Positions 39,336 to 49,635 of a stretch of 64,000 nucleotides of DNA are shown here, piece by piece. Each line of letters starts with the position of its first letter. Position 1 is the first letter of the stretch. The position numbers and the translations under genes were made by a program. The notes beneath the pieces are model-generated. The model was given only the letters and a program-made list of their open reading frames with translations. It had not been told where the DNA came from and did no database searches. The DNA comes from Loxodes magnus (Eukaryota; Ciliophora; Karyorelictea; Loxodida; Loxodidae), in NCBI GenBank assembly GCA_946699065.1, contig CAMPDV010000061.1:1-64000 (forward strand), written 5' to 3'.

Positions 39336-40002
39336 TTAAATTTATTTCTAGATTATCTAAATATATACACTTGATCTTACTAACCTTTTTGTTTCCTTAT
39401 TTTTACTATTTTTACTATTTTTAATAAGAATAAATAAATAAAAATAAAGCCTAAAATATATTTTTTATTAAAAGAAATATCTAAAAACTGTAGAAGCATT
39501 TTTATATTTTATAATATCAGATTAAAATTATAATATGGTTTAGTTATCTAAAATATAAAAAGGAAATATTTAAATAATAAATTTCCAGTTTGTACCTTCA
39601 ATTTAATCTATAATAATCATTATTTTAAACTTGTTCAAAAATAAATATATTTAATAGTAAAATATTACCTTAAATTTATATAATTAATTATAATATAAAT
39701 TATCTATCTTTAAGTTATCCAATTAAATTTTAATCTATTTTAATTTTAATTAAAAATATAGAAATATAGTAATATAGAGAGTATAATACTTAAATAATTT
39801 AAAATATTTATCTAGTATCTTTTCAATATATTTCTTAAGATTTTTTTAAATTAGTTAAATAAATTTACTATTATTGCAAAATTTAATTTTAAGTGATTAA
39901 ATTATTTTCTGTTAAGTATATTATAATAAATAAATAATAAATTAATTTAATCAATTATTATGCTACCACTATTATTAGGATCACAATTATTAGTAAAATA
40001 AA
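39336..40002. other. AT-rich spacer, no gene seen
   Basis: Low-complexity A/T sequence between convergent features. Nothing recognisable. Confidence 0.55.
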
Positions 40003-40311
40003 TCAAGTTTTATTGTTTGTAATAGTATGAAATGATTCTAGTTTAACCTGGTCGCTTTGATCCACATTTTCTTTATTTCTTTTTCCTTCGTTGGATTATA
40101 TTATTTCCATTTCCATTTTTAGAATCAAAATTGAATAATTTCTTTTAATATTCTTGAAGTTCTTTAAGAAGGCTGGAGTTAAAGGGGATAATAAGAGTAC
40201 CAGTTATTGTGCTAAATGGCAAAGTCGAATTAAATTCTTCTAAATAATAATTATAGTTGATCATAGTCTATTCTTTAGTTATTTTTCAATTCCTGCTCAG
40301 ATTAGCGACAT
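40003..40311 (-). CDS. Possible gene fragment, unknown function
   Basis: On the minus strand an ATG at 40311 opens 102 codons to a TGA, ending in a polar tail (NEGKRNKENVDQSDQVKLES). The same frame continues upstream of the ATG to about 40520 with protein-like sequence (SKDVPFVWLVFYLRILSKST, TRCWLIGTEIQISESFDLSM), so the true start may be higher. A second frame near 40140-40260 is equally protein-like, so a frame change or intron is possible. G+C is above the surroundings. A SINE-like element begins at 40604, possibly inserted in or next to this gene. No family recognised. Confidence 0.3.
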
Positions 40312-40603
40312 GGAAAGATCGAAGGACTCTGAGATCTGGATTTCAGTACCAATTAGTCAGCATCTCGTACTCTTAGAGAGAATTCTCAAATAAAAAACTA
40401 ATCATACAAAGGGCACATCCTTACTTATCAGTGGTGGTATCTATTTCGAGAGCACTTTAAATGTAATCTACAATACCAAAAATAGGGTACTAGAGCATAT
40501 TATTCATTTTCAATTATTATATATATAATAAATAATTATTAGTTTAGTAGTATTAAACCATTTCTAATTTCGTCAATTTTTTAATTTTATTATGATAATA
40601 AAT

Positions 40604-41009
40604 TAATATCGGCTGAGGTCAGGAGAACTAGTAGGTAATCTTGTGCAGCGTATGCTGCATTGTGAGTAAACTCACACTAGATGCCATTAAGGGGAAGGGT
40701 AGACAAGCTAGAAAGAGATAAGCCTAATTTACTCGAGGATTCTTGCTAGCAGTATGAATTTTTGCTGACGGACCTTCTAAATAATGACTTTTTTAAATAA
40801 TTCTTATATGGATCTTGTTCAAGAAGACAGGAACATTTGGTTCAAGATTCAAGAATAATCTCTAATAAGTAGGTTTCCTATTTGGAGAAGCTAATGTGAT
40901 TCATTGGAAAGCTAAAATTATAACAAAAAGTATAGGAACATTTTTCTTAATATTAATTATTAATATTGAAAGAGCTGCTAGCCAACGAGATGGTACGCAC
41001 TCTATAATA
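40604..41009 (+). mobile_element. SINE-like element with LINE-type 3' stem-loop
   Basis: A ~400-bp block with much higher G+C than its flanks. Near its 5' end GGCTGAGGTCAGGAG is loosely like a Pol III box A. Its last 41 nt (40969-41009, AAAGAGCTGC...CTCTATAATA) match the 3' ends of the LINE (49370-49410) and of the element ending at 63904. It has no convincing ORF. A Pol III-like head plus a LINE tail is the standard SINE layout. The middle includes segments resembling the 63.5-63.7 kb tail region (AGACAAGCT, a TTCTTG-containing block). Flanking A/T sequence makes a target-site duplication hard to call. Confidence 0.7.
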
Positions 41010-41278
41010 ATATTTATTTATTCTAAAAATAATTTTATTTAGTTTAAATTTTTACTTTTTTATTTATATTTTCTTTATTATTTTCTTGACATTGCTGTTT
41101 TCTTTTATGCATATTAAATTATTTTTATTTTTTATGTAATTAGAGTAGTGATCTAAGTTTAATTAATTTACATTTACTTTTTTATTGACTATAAAGAGTT
41201 TTTATATAAACATTCTAGAAAAGGGTTCTTATTAATATATTAAATAAGATTTAAATTGCTTTATTTCATAATAATAAA

Positions 41279-42235
41279 ATGCAAAGGTAAGAAAGTTAAC
41301 TCATCAAAGTTTTGTTCTTAAGAAAGCTTTTAAGGAAATCTTAGCACTAAAAAGGAATTTTAATAATAGGTAAACTAGGAATAGGTGTATTCAAATATGA
41401 AATATGCTCTAACCTAAAAATTTTAAACTTCCTCAGCATTTCTACTATCAAAGCATACTCGAATCAACTGATTAGTTATTAAACTGGTAGAAATAGTTTC
41501 TAGTGCAAAGCTATTGAAATAGAAAAGATTAAGTATTCTACTTTTGTTGAATAGATTTATTGTTAGACTTTAATAGTTTCAGGAAATTTAGTTATTGGAA
41601 TAAAAAAGTTTATCGTATGTGACTAATGTGATGTCTCTTTGAATCTTGAAATGAACTATAAAAGATTTTTTCATCAAACTAATTTCGATAAAAGAAGTTT
41701 AACTTTTATTCTTTCAGGAGCTTTGAAGCAAAGCGAGTTATATAAAGATTTATCAGAATGTGAAGTTTTTAATATGAGAAACAAGAAATTTAAGAGCATA
41801 AATTAAATAGAAACTCCTGCTGCTTATTTTGGCTGTGACTAGACTGCCTAATAACTTTATATCTTTGGAGGATTTTCTTTATAACTTAATAAAGCTTATA
41901 ACATAATACAATTTTACGATAAGGCTTAAAATAAATGAGTAAGGAACTTATCTAAGTTAACGAAAGAAGCAACTACTTCAGCTGTTTATATTTCTTAGAT
42001 AGATTCCTTTCTAATCTATAATAATGGCTACTAAAAGATAGACACTTTGCTATTTGATTTAAAGAATATCACTAAGTGAGATGAGATATTTACTATAGAT
42101 AATATTAGTCAAACTCGACCAGTTTTAAGTAGAAACATTGTATTTCATTTTGATCGATTTAGTGAATTATATTGTTATGATTTGGAAAATAAGGATTGGA
42201 AAAAAGTAAAAAATTTGAAAGATAAAAAAACTTGA
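41279..42235 (+). CDS. Kelch-repeat protein (paralogue B, 318 aa)
   Basis: From the ATG at 41279 one frame of 318 codons runs to a TGA at 42233-42235. The C-terminal half has clear Kelch features: QLYIFGGFSLQLNKAYN then QFYDKAQNKWVRNLSKL, and DLKNITKWDEIFT, ending YDLENKDWKKVKNLKDKKT. The Trp codons in NKW and TKW are TGA, in the position where Kelch blades keep an aromatic residue. The N-terminal half is hydrophobic/basic with a CDQCD pair and is less clearly Kelch. It belongs to the same broad family as the minus-strand gene at 34156-35153 but is not a close copy. A protein-binding beta-propeller is inferred. If the final TGA were also Trp, the frame would run on into A/T-rich sequence, so I take it as the stop. 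Confidence 0.7.
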
Positions 42236-43379
42236 ATTCTTCACATAAACTTAAATTAAAAAAAGGAATATTAAGAAATAGCTTTTCAATCTAAATCTAT
42301 AAAAGATGTCCCTTGTTATATATTTATTTAAATATTTATTATTAAAATAAGTTTTACAATGTTTGAAATAAAAAGCCAATCTTTATGTAATGTATATCAT
42401 ATTTCCATAAACAATCTTTAATCTAGGAATTATTAATTATTAGTTATTTTTACTTAAAGATAGAAAAATATTTTTATCAGAAGATATGAAAAAATAATTG
42501 TAGCAGAAAAGATTTAGTGTTTAAAAGGAAGAAAAAAGGATTTAAAATTTTGAACAAAGGAGATAAAATAAAGCTTACTGATGATTTCTTTTACAAATAT
42601 AGTAGAATGAAATATTTATTCAAAATCTTATTGAACAAAATTTAAATAATGATTGATAGTTTTATAGAATATTGATAAAATATAATTAAAAATGAATAAA
42701 AATAATAAAATAGTATAATATAATTTAATTTTTTTTAATTATACTATTAAATATCTAAATTAAACTAGGATTGTGTAAGTAGGTAGAAATAATAAAAATA
42801 TAATTAATTTATAATGAAATGTTTATTTTTATTACTAAGGATTTAAATAAATTTATAATTGTTCATACATTATTTTTCTTATTAAAGAACTATATATTTT
42901 TTATTTATTATAGCAGTTATTATTTTATTTAATATTAGCATATTCAGATACCTTAAAATTGATAATATTTTCAATTTAAATTTTTTAAAAGAAGCAGATT
43001 ATTAATATTAAAAGAATTTTAATATAAAATTTGGAAAAAAAATTGAGATTGAAAATTAGGAAAAAGAAGAAACTAAAAGCTTAGATTAGACTAGCTTTCA
43101 ATGTAAAAATACTAAGATTTGACATAAAATAAATGCATAATCATACAAAAGAGGCATTCATATAATATTTAGCATCGAAATAACTTATATTAAAGCTATA
43201 TCTCTTAATTTCTTTCTAAGTCAAAATTAATCTTAGAGGATATAAAAATAATTTAGTTTAATAAATCAATAGTTTAGCTTTACATACTTATAACTCGTTC
43301 ATTTAGTTATTTTGATAGAAAGTAAACCTAGCAGTAGAATTAATAAAATGCTTACTGAGATTATATAATTCTATTTTTA
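42236..43379. other. AT-rich region upstream of the LINE
   Basis: Mostly A/T-rich. The part from about 43180 on is somewhat less extreme and may hold more of the decayed RING-like gene whose end is recognisable at 43380-43588, but I cannot align it with confidence. Confidence 0.45.
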
Positions 43380-43588
43380 AGAGAAATTGATAAACTATAG
43401 GGCTAATTATTAAGAGTAGTGCTTTATTTTATGAGTTTTACCAGGGATATTCAATAATTAGTCAAAATTTAGGACTTAAAATAAAGAATATTTTCCATTT
43501 TTTAGTTATAAGATAGAAATTATATAGCTAAATAAATTAAAGAGCACTTGCGAGATGGTAAAATACGATGGGATTTTATTTTATATAT
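43380..43588 (+). pseudogene. Decayed RING-type gene copy, part upstream of the LINE
   Basis: The last ~100 bp before the LINE align at the DNA level with 53915-54000: GTTATAAGATA..., GAGCA.TTG.GAG and GATGGGATTTTATTTT against AATGGGATTCTATTTTG. A one-base indel changes frame between the KExLR and GILF motifs. Similarity continues beyond the LINE at 49425. It is a broken duplicate of the gene relic at 53-54 kb into which the LINE inserted. Confidence 0.55.
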
Positions 43589-43708
43589 ATATTAAAAAAT
43601 GGTTAGCTTCAAGAAGGGTTTTTATACCACCTCCTCAGAGTAGGAGAGAAAATCTGAAGCACTTTCTTTTACCACGTCTTTGCTTCAATTATTCCAACTT
43701 TCTTTATT

Positions 43709-44795
43709 ATGCATGGAAACCAGACTAATAATGCAAGACCTCAGACTACGAAGGACCAAACTAATTGACTGAACAAACACGAAATAATAGAACGAATAAT
43801 AGATAAAAAATAGCAATATACCTATGGCTGGTCAGACTTTACTAAAAGGAGGAGCACAAAATAAGAAAGGAATGTGGTAAAAAAAGTAAACAACCTAAGT
43901 AATAATTTACAAAATAATGAACAACTCATTTCAGCCAACGTCCCTGAAGAATAAATGTAAAGGATCTACTAAAATGCCAATGATGATTTATCAGAAATGG
44001 TGGCCGAAATTTACTTTAACCATTACTTGGAAAACACTGATTTAGTAGAGAAAAAGGCCAAAGACTAAGAAGTCATGCAAGTGTTTATAAATCAAATATG
44101 GAAGGATTACGGACAAGCAGTGGCGAAGTTTATAGTGAAATAAAACGGAATTGTATACTTGGTATTTAACAATGAAGAAAGATACTAACATTTCACTTAA
44201 TTCAGGGAATGAACATTCAAAGGAGTTAGAATCCCTATCTAAGCTAGAAACTAATTTTAATATTTTGACATTCATAACTACCCAATTTACTTCATAATTA
44301 ACGAATACTAAAATATGAAGGAAGTAATGGAAATAATAAGATAATATGGAAAATCAAGAAGAGAGATATTGCATACATATCCAAACAGAACAATGCTAAC
44401 AGGGAGCAGTGTAGTCTACCTAGATTTAATGGATGTAGACGAAGCAAAGAGGATACCAGAAATAATAGATTTGAATGGAAACAAAATGAGAATATAACAC
44501 CCAATAAATTTTATCTGCTGCCTATGTAAATTGAAAGGGCACACAGACCAGCAATGCAGAAGGGTGGAAGCAGCAAAAAGGAAAAAGCTACATACAAGAG
44601 AATTAGAGATGCTTGAAGGAGAAGTTATTTTAGCAATAAACAAACCAAACTTTGAAGCAAATCAAGCAAATAAGAGGATAATTGGAGAAGAAGAATAAAT
44701 GATTATAGAGGAATCAAGGGAAGAAGAGAAGGAAAAAAATGAGGAGAATAGAAAAATAATTAAAACAACTAAACAATTAAATAATAAAAAGTTTT
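43709..44795 (+). CDS. LINE ORF1, nucleic-acid-binding protein (split by insertion)
   Basis: Begins MHGNQTNNARPQ; the other copy reads MDGNQTNNARPQ at the same ATG, which supports this start over the ATG at 43599, which is out of frame with it. The frame is intact to the zinc knuckle at about residues 270-283, CCLCKLKGHTDQQC (CX2CX4HX4C). Before it lies a globular region (FREWTFKGVRIPIQARNQF, YFIINEYQNMKEVMEIIRQY, SSVVYLDLMDVDEAKRIPE) that may be an RNA-binding fold. After it comes an acidic, charged helix. A 310-bp element then interrupts it. Beyond the insertion, a K/E-rich tail continues towards ORF2. LINE ORF1 proteins coat the element RNA; that role is assigned by analogy. Confidence 0.85.
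44778..44795. repeat. Target-site duplication, left (18 bp)
   Basis: TAAATAATAAAAAGTTTT occurs here and at 45106-45123, on either side of the 310-bp insertion. The other LINE copy has this sequence once, confirming it as the target site. Confidence 0.92.
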
Positions 44796-45105
44796 ATAAT
44801 TGAAAATATGGTGGGAGCTGAGAATGACCTTCGTGACAACACTTTCTGGTTTTATGGCTAGGAGCAAGTTCCTTTCCTGTCGCTGAGAAAGTCCCTGGTA
44901 AGAGTCATTTTCTGAAGGGAACACTTTCTTTGAGATTATCCGCTCTTGGTAGGGGCTTGAAGCCTGGCTGCTCATAGCGATGGAGCTCCCTAGCATCTGT
45001 GCCTGGAGCACAACAGGATATCCCCGTTATTCCATAAAAAGAGAGCGTCGGGCCGTGCAATCGGAAAGGAGTTTACGGTCCAAAAACTTTTTTAGTTGAA
45101 ATTAA
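44796..45105. mobile_element. 310-bp insertion element, G+C-rich, SINE or small non-autonomous element
   Basis: Bounded by an 18-bp direct repeat and absent from the sister LINE copy, so it is a real insertion. It is far richer in G+C than anything near it and has no coding potential that I trust. TGGCTAGGAGCAAG near 44860 is loosely like a Pol III box A; no good box B is seen. The ends have only a trivial inverted match (TAATT), and an 18-bp duplication is long for most cut-and-paste transposons, so LINE-style insertion of a SINE is favoured. It lacks the 3' stem-loop of the other short elements, so it may use a different LINE. No other copy is in the window. Confidence 0.85.
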
Positions 45106-45123
45106 TAAATAATAAAAAGTTTT
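45106..45123. repeat. Target-site duplication, right (18 bp)
   Basis: Second copy of the 18-bp repeat that flanks the 310-bp insertion; see 44778-44795. Confidence 0.92.
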
Positions 45124-45731
45124 TTATGCTAAAAGAATAAATAAAAATTATTTTTCATCAAAATGGAATTGGACATATGTAAGACAGAGGGATAGAGAAA
45201 TGTTCAAATAATTAAATAAAATAGAAAACAATCAACTAAATAATAAGATTTACCATAAAGCAAATTAGAGAAAAGGATAGGATAAGTGATGGAAAAAACG
45301 CTATACCCTAACAGAAGAAATAAGAAATAAACAAAATAGTATAATGGAGTATGTCAGGAAAAACGTGAATAAAGAAAAAAAGCAAAAAGAAATAGAACAA
45401 ACTCAAGAAGAAAAAGAATAAGATGCAAGATAAAAGTGAGAAGAAAGAAGAAAGAAGTAAATTGAAGCAAACTTCAATTAGAATATACTATGCTAAGAAA
45501 CCGAAAAATAAAAATGAACAATTATCCAACTACAACTAATAGGAAAAAGAAAAAGAAGAAGATTAGAATAGATAAGAAGAAGGAAAAGGTAGATAATAAG
45601 ATGAAAAAGATAAAAAAGGGGAAAGAACTAATAAGGAAAATAATATGGAAGCATAGAATGTTAGATAAGAAGAAAAGGTGGAGAAGGAAGATGAATAAAA
45701 AGAAGAATAAGGTGAAGAGGAAGTAGAGGGA

Positions 45732-48700
45732 ATGGGTGTAAAAAAAGATTAAGAATAAGTCATAAAAATAGGGACAGAAAATGTTAGGGGAGTAAGAAGT
45801 GCAAAAGAGGCACTAGCCAAATTCATGACTCGAAAAAGTATCCACATAATGGCAATATAAGAAATTTAGATTGAAGACTAAAAAGATATGTGTAATATAG
45901 CAGGATATAAAAACTTAATAGATGTGGGATCAAAAAAAGGAAAAAGAATATCATTCTATATTAGAAACGACATATGTTAGGAGATCAGAGAGATATAGAA
46001 TGAAGTAAACCAAATGACGCTTTTTGGATGAGCGAGAGTAATGGCAATAGAAATAATGAAATAACTAGCAGTAATAAATGTCTACGCTCCTGTTGCAAAT
46101 GAAAACGAACATTATGAGCCTTTCTATAATTTAGTGAATGAATTTAAACTATAAGCAATAGAAAAAGGACTTAATATAATGATAATAGGAGACTGAAATG
46201 CGCACATAGAAAAATGACTGCCAAAGAAAACAAACTCAGCAGGAAAGAGAATGGCATAGTTTATGGAACAGAATAATTTAATATGCCTAGACCCAACTGA
46301 AATAGGAACCTTTATTCACTAAAACAATGAGTATAAAATAGATTACTTTTTAATCGAAGAGAAAATGAGAGAAAAGGTGATAAAAAGTGATTTTTATTAC
46401 TCATACGTAATAGGAGACCATAGGCCTAGTATTATATAGTAAAGATGGGTAAAGAAGTAAGAAACCCATAAAAGATAGCAAAAATAAATTACTTACTATT
46501 AAAGAAAAAAGAGATATAAGAAAAATTTTAAAGATTTATACAAGAAAATCTCTAAGAAGAAGAAATTGATAACCTAAGCGGCACATAGACTTATAAATGA
46601 TGAAAGAAAAAGATATAAGAAGGAGTTTAAATGGTATGTGGAAAATTTAAAACATAAAACTCTAAGATATATAAATATTCAGAAACAACAAAATAGTGTA
46701 ATAAAATCTTTAGAAAATGCAGCAAAAAATTAAAATAAAGGGTAAAGAACAGAGAACAAATAAATGAAAATCAATAAAACGAGAATCAAAGAGAATAGCA
46801 AAGAGTAAGATAAGAGTACATTTAATCAAGAAAAAAAGATAAAAGAAACTAACTAAACATATTTATGGACAATGTAAATAAAGGAAGTCTAACAGATATG
46901 TGGAAGAAACTAAAAAACTTACTTAATAGAAAAAATAATTAATGAGTACCCTTATCAAAAGAAGATGTTAATACTTTCAGGGATGAATGATAGAAACTGT
47001 ATGAAGATGGCGATAATACGTTACCAACTAAATTCTTAAACAAGAGATAAATAGTGATAAAAGAATATGAAATTTGAGGAAACATCAACTAATTGGCGAA
47101 ATGAAAAGCAGGACCTGATGAAATACAAGTAGGTACAATATTAGCAGGCGGGAAAAAATTAACAGAAATAACATGTAAAATGATAGCTAAGATGATTTAA
47201 GAGGGAGTAATACCTTAAGAGATGAAATAATAATACATAATATTAATATACAAAAAAGGAGGACAGATGAACCCGATGAATTATAGACCAATCTCTTTAC
47301 TGAATCATGCTTTAAAAATAGTAGATGCATGAATTTTCTAGCAACTATAAGGATATCTGCATAATGATGAAAGCGAATATTAATATGGCTTTAAAAAAGG
47401 AAAATCATGCTCACTATAAATTTTCAACCTAAGAACAGTATAGGAATGATCAATACGGAACAAAAAAGATGTTTTCGTAATATTTGTTGATATTAAAAAA
47501 GCGTACGACTCGGTGCAAAGAAAATATATATGATAAATCCTAAACGATCTAAAAGTATCGGAATAGATAATTAAACTCCTAGCAAACTTCTACTGTGAAG
47601 AAGAAATTAAACTTAAAATCAATGAATAAATAGCAAAATCATTCGCAACAAATAAAGGACTAAAACAGGGAAGCATAACGTCGCCAAAACTATTTAACTT
47701 AATAATAGCAAGACTCCTCCATAGCTTGGAAGATTAAAAGCTAGGAATTACGATAGACTTTAAAAACGAAGAGGGATGAACACAAGAAATATATGCAGGA
47801 TGTTTTGCATATGCAGATGACCTAGCCTTAATAAGTGAATGAGAATAATTAGAGGAAGTAATCAAAAATTTAACCTCATGGGCAGAAAAATACAAATTGG
47901 AAATTGCAGATAAAACAAAATGAATGATATGAAAAGCAGCAGAAAATAGAAACTGAGAAAATATAGGCAATACTATTGAGGTGGGAAATTTAAGAATCGA
48001 AAGAGTAACGTCCTTTTAGTACCTAGGGCATATAATAGAAGAGACCATCAGTTTTGAAAAACACATGGAGTTTAGACTAGAAGCAGCATAAAAGATGTAA
48101 ACATGAATATTGGGTAAAATAACAATGAATAAGGGATTAGCACCATATAATGCAGGAATAATGATAAAAACGTCGTAAGCTCAGTATTCAACTATGGGAC
48201 AGAAGTTATCCTTTATTGTGAATAATTTATAGGAAAATAAGTGATGGAGCAATTAGAAATAATATAGAGAAGATCTTTAAGAGCAATCATAGATGCCCCT
48301 TTCTAAGTGTAAAATGAGATGCTAGAACACAAGTTATAGTTTATGAAATTTAAACATTACCTATGGCAGAAAACGCTGAGATTAAGAGGCAGACTAATAG
48401 GTAACTAAGGAAAAACAGTAGATGGATTAATGTTCGACCTATGTAAAGAAGAGAACTTTATATTTGAACAATACTGTACAACAATAAAATTTAAATTTAA
48501 AATTGAAGACAAAGATATATTTATAGATGATGGTAATAATAACCAAAAAGGGAAGAAAAACATTAATCTTGCAATTTGAGAACATAGAGTATACGTAGAA
48601 GATAGAGAAAGAATGGAGTAAATGATAACAACTCTACAGTATTGAAAAACATGATTTGATGAATATGTAGTAGGACCACCCAACTACCTGAGATACAATA

Positions 48701-49359
48701 AAAATAGAAAAGAAGAAATATGCTTCATATTTAGAATAAGAACGAGATGTAATGGGAGCCAGGATTGTTTAAAAGAAAGACACCTAGTTGTGACTAGCAA
48801 ATGCCCTTTCTGTAATGATGCAAGAGAAAACGAAAGGCATATCATAGAAAAATGCTCAGAATACAAAGAAAGTAGATAAATATGTATTTGAAATTTAAGA
48901 ACAATAGGAGTAGAAAGACAAGGAATGGAATTATTTGATATAATATGAGGTACGGCAAAATTCGAAAAATTAATTAGAACCTAAGAAGAGTAAAAAAGAG
49001 CTAAAACTGACTTGATAATAAAAGATTATATCAAAAACATATTAGAGAAAAGAAAAAAAGGATACTTAGAAAAGAAAATTGAATGAAGAAAAGAAACAGG
49101 AAAATACTATAGAGCAGGAAAAGGATAATTTTTATGAGTTTATAAAAGCTTGATTAAGAAGAAAAGAATTAGAAACGAAAATTAGCAAAGTATGTAAGAA
49201 AAAATAATGGACGCTTGTAACAAAGAATCAATAAAACGTAGATAGATAGAAGACAGAAGAACAAGAGATAATGAAGAAGAAAATGATAAAGATATGGAAC
49301 TAATAAGAGAAGAATTTCTATTACCTGAAGGTTTACTTGAAGAAATAGACATGTATTGA
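45732..49359 (+). pseudogene. LINE ORF2: endonuclease, reverse transcriptase, CCHC (broken copy)
   Basis: The ATG at 45732 may not be the true start, since an acidic E/K/Q-rich stretch upstream (from about 45540) is in the same frame. Apurinic-type endonuclease motifs: TENVRG, MAIQEI, NVYAPV, GDWNAHI near 46190 with Trp as TGA, YKIDYFLI, and YVIGDHRPSI. Reverse transcriptase: WKAGPDEIQVG, MNPMNYRPISLL, FVDIKKAYDSV, LKQGSITSPKLFN and the catalytic FAYADDLALIS near 47804. The C-terminal domain has CPFCNDARENERHIIEKC (CX2CX8HX4C). It ends near the TGA at 49357. The endonuclease, RT and C-terminal domains lie in three frames, so at least two frameshifts have occurred, near 46855 and 48178. Endonuclease type and the terminal CCHC place it among APE-clade LINEs; the exact clade needs a tree. 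Confidence 0.93.
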
Positions 49360-49369
49360 AACATTTATT

Positions 49370-49410
49370 AAAGAGCTGCGCACCAACGAGGTGCTACGCG
49401 CTCTATAATC
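49370..49410 (+). other. LINE 3'-terminal stem-loop
   Basis: AGAGC pairs with GCTCT, GCG with CGC and CACC with GGTG around an AACGA loop, with small bulges. The same 41-nt unit ends the elements at 41009 and 63904, with paired changes that keep the stem. In several LINE/SINE pairs such a 3' structure is what the reverse transcriptase recognises. Confidence 0.85.
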
Positions 49411-49424
49411 AAATTTATTTATTT

Positions 49425-49575
49425 ATTATGTGTTTTGTAGGAGAATCATAGAAGATGGATATGCTTGGAGATTTAAACTTAAACTATAAAAAGTTGATTT
49501 CGTAAATAAATATAACCAAGAAAAACTTAGAAATATAACTTTTTTTGCATCCTTAGTTGAAGGATTTTTGCTCTT
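49425..49575 (+). pseudogene. Decayed RING-type gene copy, part downstream of the LINE
   Basis: Just after the LINE the s equence encodes CRRIIEDGYAWRFKLKLQKV, matching the CIFKRIVEDGQDWRFQFKIQ block at 53995-54060. It is the 3' half of the gene copy whose upstream part ends at 43588. It runs into the 3' side of the convergent membrane-protein gene. Confidence 0.65.
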
Positions 49576-49635
49576 TATTTAAATAATAAATTAATTTATC
49601 TCTATAAAAATGTAAAATTTAGTTGCTAATCTTTT

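Larger units (their letters stand above)
43589..49410 (+). mobile_element. APE-type LINE, nearly full length, interrupted
   Basis: A 5.8-kb non-LTR retrotransposon. Its 5' end is fixed by comparison with the truncated copy at 17012-18915 (both start ATATTAAAAAATGG). Its 3' end is a 41-nt stem-loop shared with two other elements. Parts in order: leader, ORF1 with zinc knuckle, a 310-bp insertion, an acidic linker, ORF2 with apurinic-type endonuclease, YADD reverse transcriptase and C-terminal CCHC. Two frame changes in ORF2 (about 46855 and 48178) and the insertion show this copy is dead. The flanks belong to a split gene copy; ATTTTATTTTAT before it and ATTTATTTATTTAT after it may be a worn target-site duplication. 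The element uses the host code throughout. Confidence 0.95.

Noticed and set aside
44820-44910. RNase P RNA-like motif (GAGAAAGTCCCTGGTAAGAG)
   Set aside because: It resembles conserved P RNA segments only over short strings, the expected downstream conserved region is not seen, and the block is clearly an insertion with a target-site duplication.
44769-45011. A minus-strand 80-codon frame beginning MLQAQMLGSS
   Set aside because: It lies inside the 310-bp insertion, which is G+C-rich and so has few stops; no homologue or motif, and no second copy to test.
45490-45726. Plus-strand 78-codon lysine/arginine-rich frame as a separate small basic protein
   Set aside because: In another frame the same DNA encodes the acidic E/K/Q-rich stretch continuous with LINE ORF2, which fits the element better.
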